From Actinomycetes bacterium (GTDB lineage: Bacteria > Actinomycetota > Acidimicrobiia > Acidimicrobiales > RAAP-2): a stretch of DNA of 5,790 nucleotides. Under the pieces are notes generated by a model. It saw nothing but the letters and a program-made list of their open reading frames with translations. It was not told where the DNA came from and did no database searches. Positions 5,089 to 5,790 of the stretch are shown one piece after another. The stretch covers positions 1-5,790 of the forward strand of contig JAJZFO010000296.1 in NCBI GenBank assembly GCA_021805305.1. Direction: 5' to 3'. The stretch's first letter is position 1, and every line of letters begins with the position of its first letter. The position numbers and the translations under genes are program-made.

Positions 5089-5790
5089 CCCTCGGTGAGG
5101 GTACCCCCGGGGACGATGGCCAGTTCGGCGTGGTTGAGGTGAGTCTCGTGGTCGGGCGCGACCGACGGGATGAGGACGGCGGCGAACACGGCGAGCACGG
5201 TGCACGCCCCGAGGAAGATGAATCCGTGGGTGTAACCCGACTCGGCCGGTGCACCCGACGCGAGCGTCCGCGACGTGACGATGCTCGACATGACGCCGGC
5301 GCCCACGGCACCCCCGATGGTGCGGATGTTGGCGTTCATCCCGCTGGCCACACCGGTCTGACCCGCCGGGACCGCGCGGACGATGAGGTTGGACATCGCC
5401 GAGAAGGCGAGCCCGAGCCCGATGCCGAGCAGCGAACTCGCCAGATAGATCTCCCAGGACGCGTCGTGCGCGACGGCGAGCACCACGTACCCCGCGGCGG
5501 AGATCGCCGAACCGACGATGACCGCCGCCTTGGAGCCGAAGCGATCGGCGATCTTGCCCGAGTAGATGCCCACCAGGAACATCCCCAGGGAGAGCGGGAT
5601 CAAGAAGAGTCCCGACGCCGTGGTCGTGGCGCTGAATCCGTAGCCCAATCGACGGGGGGTCTGGACGAACTCGGGCAAGAAGGCGAAGATCGAGTACATC
5701 CCGATACCAAAGAGGAACGCCACCACGTTGTTCGTCCACACGGCGGGCACGCGCATCATCTTCATATCAACCACCGGATCGTTGACCCGG
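5085..5790 (-). CDS. DHA2-family MFS exporter, C-terminal half (5' partial)
   Basis: The frame is open to the right edge, so the start lies outside the window. A GTG at 5772-5774 is in frame but only marks an internal codon: residues before it (R-V-N-D-P-V) continue the inter-domain linker that normally precedes V-D-M-K in this family. Counting from that GTG, about six membrane segments follow, near 15-35, 52-70, 84-102, 109-127, 151-168 and 184-202, equivalent to the last six of a 14-TM exporter. Visible motifs are F-L-P-E-F-V-Q-T-P (32-40), an intact motif A-like G-K-I-A-D-R-F-G (73-80) and V-P-A-G-Q-T-G-V-A-S-G-M-N (135-147), followed by R-x-I-G-G-A. It is not a close copy of the other MFS protein here. 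A hydrophilic tail (about 205-229) contains two histidines (H209, H212) plus H215. Substrate unknown; it likely uses proton exchange to expel a lipophilic compound. Confidence 0.9.
   Translation of the reverse strand, partial: RVNDPVVDMKMMRVPAVWTNNVVAFLFGIGMYSIFAFLPEFVQTPRRLGYGFSATTTASGLFLIPLSLGMFLVGIYSGKIADRFGSKAAVIVGSAISAAGYVVLAVAHDASWEIYLASSLLGIGLGLAFSAMSNLIVRAVPAGQTGVASGMNANIRTIGGAVGAGVMSSIVTSRTLASGAPAESGYTHGFIFLGACTVLAVFAAVLIPSVAPDHETHLNHAELAIVPGGTLTEG
5088..5102 (+). terminator. Perfect 6-bp hairpin after the first MFS gene
   Basis: ACCCTC (5088-5093) and GAGGGT (5097-5102) form a perfect 6-bp stem with a GGT loop, beginning at the last base of the TAA stop. No T-run follows, which is common for terminator-like hairpins in GC-rich actinobacteria. 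The same bases encode the last residues of the converging MFS gene, so for that strand the stem lies inside the coding sequence. Confidence 0.35.

Noticed and set aside
5772..5774. GTG as the start of the second MFS protein, giving a 6-TM protein
   Set aside because: The frame is open to the right edge and the residues before the GTG match the usual linker between MFS halves, so the gene is cut by the window.
1..5790. Mobile element, prophage, CRISPR array, tRNA or rRNA
   Set aside because: No transposase, integrase, terminal inverted repeats, spaced direct repeats or RNA gene sequence was recognised on either strand.

Overview
The window is GC-rich DNA that looks like a chromosomal segment from a high-GC actinobacterium. 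The best lineage clue is the first gene. Its repeats of the form V-S-C-A-S-x(3-4)-C-V-A-V-D, followed by an Ig-like domain, are a familiar type of secreted protein in Acidimicrobiia. That placement is inference from protein style; there is no rRNA or marker gene here.

There are six protein-coding genes, and they alternate strands perfectly (+ - + - + -), so none shares an operon with a neighbour inside the window. From left to right they are: (1) the C-terminal part of an exported repeat protein (2-1201, +, cut by the left edge); (2) a MarR-family repressor (1239-1706, -); (3) a YgiD/DODA-type class III extradiol dioxygenase (1790-2560, +); (4) a beta-hydroxyacid dehydrogenase of the HIBADH/tartronate-semialdehyde-reductase superfamily (2657-3556, -); (5) a complete 14-TM DHA2-type MFS exporter resembling MdtD/HsrA (3679-5088, +); (6) the C-terminal half of a second DHA2-type MFS exporter (5085-5790, -, cut by the right edge). 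No RNA gene, insertion sequence, CRISPR array or phage feature was seen. No gene-free stretch exceeds about 125 bases.

The most informative non-coding stretch is the 83-bp divergent region between the marR gene and the dioxygenase gene. It is conspicuously AT-rich against its surroundings. It carries a near-consensus sigma70-type promoter (TTGATA-16 bp-TATACT) firing toward the dioxygenase, a strong Shine-Dalgarno sequence, and dyad sequences that overlap the -35 box and the predicted transcription start. The simplest reading is that the MarR protein represses the dioxygenase, and perhaps itself, until a small aromatic or quinone-like ligand releases it.

The dehydrogenase and the two exporters could belong to the same detoxification theme, but alternating strands and separate transcription give no direct support for one pathway. 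Nothing here amounts to a clearly new biological system. The points worth a second look are the operator architecture, the repeat protein, the degenerate motif A of the first exporter, and the tail-to-tail exporters with interlocked stop codons.
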